From positions 1 to 46,939 of the forward strand of contig JAGWNT010000019.1 of the NCBI GenBank assembly GCA_028871195.1: a DNA stretch of 46,939 nucleotides. Reading direction: 5' to 3'. This DNA is from REEB85 sp018971455. Its GTDB lineage: Bacteria > Pseudomonadota > Alphaproteobacteria > Acetobacterales > Acetobacteraceae. A program made the position numbers and the translations under genes. Positions 46,468 through 46,939 of this stretch are shown piece after piece; position 1 is the stretch's first letter; each line of letters opens with the position of its first letter. The notes below the pieces were generated by a model. The model made no database searches and was not told the origin of the DNA. It saw only the letters and a program-made list of their open reading frames with translations.

Positions 46468-46939
46468 ATGTCCGGCACCGTCACCACAACATCAACCGCG
46501 TCCAGCAGTGGCGGCACGCAGAACGCGCTCGCCAGCCTGTCGTCGAACTTCCAGACCTTCCTTGGCATGCTGATGACGCAGTTGAAGAACCAGGATCCGA
46601 CCAGCCCGCTCGACACCAACCAGTTCACCAGCGAGCTGGTGCAGTTCTCCAGCGTCGAGCAGCAGATCAACACCAACACCAGCCTCGGCCAGCTCATCCA
46701 GCTGACCCAGAACGGACAGATGATGCAATCCGCCTCGATCGTCGGCCACAAGGTGGATGTCGCCTCGTCAACCCTGCCATTGCAGAACGGCAGCGGCACG
46801 GTGCAGTTTACGGCCGCCAGCGCCGGCCCGGTGTCGATCACCATATCCAATGCGCAGGGCAGCGTCGTCGGCAGCGCCACCGTCAACGCGACACAGGGCG
46901 TCAACACCTGGAACTGGAACGGCACAGACAGCAACGGAG
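46468..46939 (+). CDS. flgD: FlgD, flagellar hook assembly (cap) protein, 3' end cut by window
   Basis: The first 157 codons are visible. The N-terminal FlgD signature is FQTFLGMLMTQLKNQDPTSP, followed by LDTNQFTSELVQFSSVEQQ and the start of a beta domain (VGHKVDVASSTLPLQNG, then VSITISNAQGSVVGS). FlgD caps the growing hook and supports FlgE polymerisation. An AGGAG site lies 7 bases before the ATG. It lies 16 bases after fliK, in the same operon as expected for these functions. Not in the earlier gene set only because its stop lies outside. Confidence 0.93.
   Translation, partial: MSGTVTTTSTASSSGGTQNALASLSSNFQTFLGMLMTQLKNQDPTSPLDTNQFTSELVQFSSVEQQINTNTSLGQLIQLTQNGQMMQSASIVGHKVDVASSTLPLQNGSGTVQFTAASAGPVSITISNAQGSVVGSATVNATQGVNTWNWNGTDSNG

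Overview
The window is high-GC DNA with alphaproteobacterial character. It carries an imuA-imuB-dnaE2 mutagenesis cassette behind a textbook alphaproteobacterial LexA box (GTTC-N7-GTTC), Caulobacter-type flagellar regulators (flaF, flbT), and a flagellar locus with sigma-54-type promoters. Overall gene style points to Rhodospirillales, probably Acetobacteraceae, but no rRNA or other decisive marker is present, so the family is an inference. I saw no tRNA, rRNA, CRISPR array, insertion sequence or prophage. It reads as ordinary chromosome with a mosaic of small operons.

Layout. 1-2.7 kb: the start of a secreted protein running off the left edge, then three unrecognised secreted proteins in a row downstream of a perfect FNR/FixK-type box. 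2.7-9.5 kb: a fumarase/adenylosuccinate-lyase superfamily enzyme, a large hybrid histidine kinase with an inverted-repeat element just upstream of its start, a lipoprotein and an NAD-dependent epimerase. 9.4-13.7 kb: an RMD1/YagE-type protein whose 5' end is frameshifted, then a leftward run of polysaccharide deacetylase, OYE-family ene-reductase and 2-hydroxyacid dehydrogenase. 13.9-19.3 kb: the SOS mutasome operon imuA-imuB-dnaE2.

19.4-29 kb: a rhodanese, an Hsp20 chaperone with its own FNR-type box, and a leftward block of a single-domain response regulator, a DauA-like D-amino-acid dehydrogenase, a transglutaminase/DUF2126 protein, an ATP-grasp/alpha-E fusion and a second transglutaminase. 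The last three match a predicted peptide-ligating/peptide-cleaving system whose biochemistry is largely unknown. 29.3-34 kb: two small membrane proteins and a tightly overlapping operon of an exported alpha/beta hydrolase, a spermidine-synthase-like polytopic membrane protein and an exported PIMT-like methyltransferase.

34-46.9 kb: a flagellar region. A GT2 glycosyltransferase, a TPR-OGT (GT41-like) glycosyltransferase and a TPR-methyltransferase lie next to flaF-flbT-flagellin, which suggests flagellin modification. Then come flgL-flgK-flgE leftward and fliK-flgD rightward, separated by an intergenic region with two divergent sigma-54-type (-24/-12) promoters. flgD is cut by the right edge.
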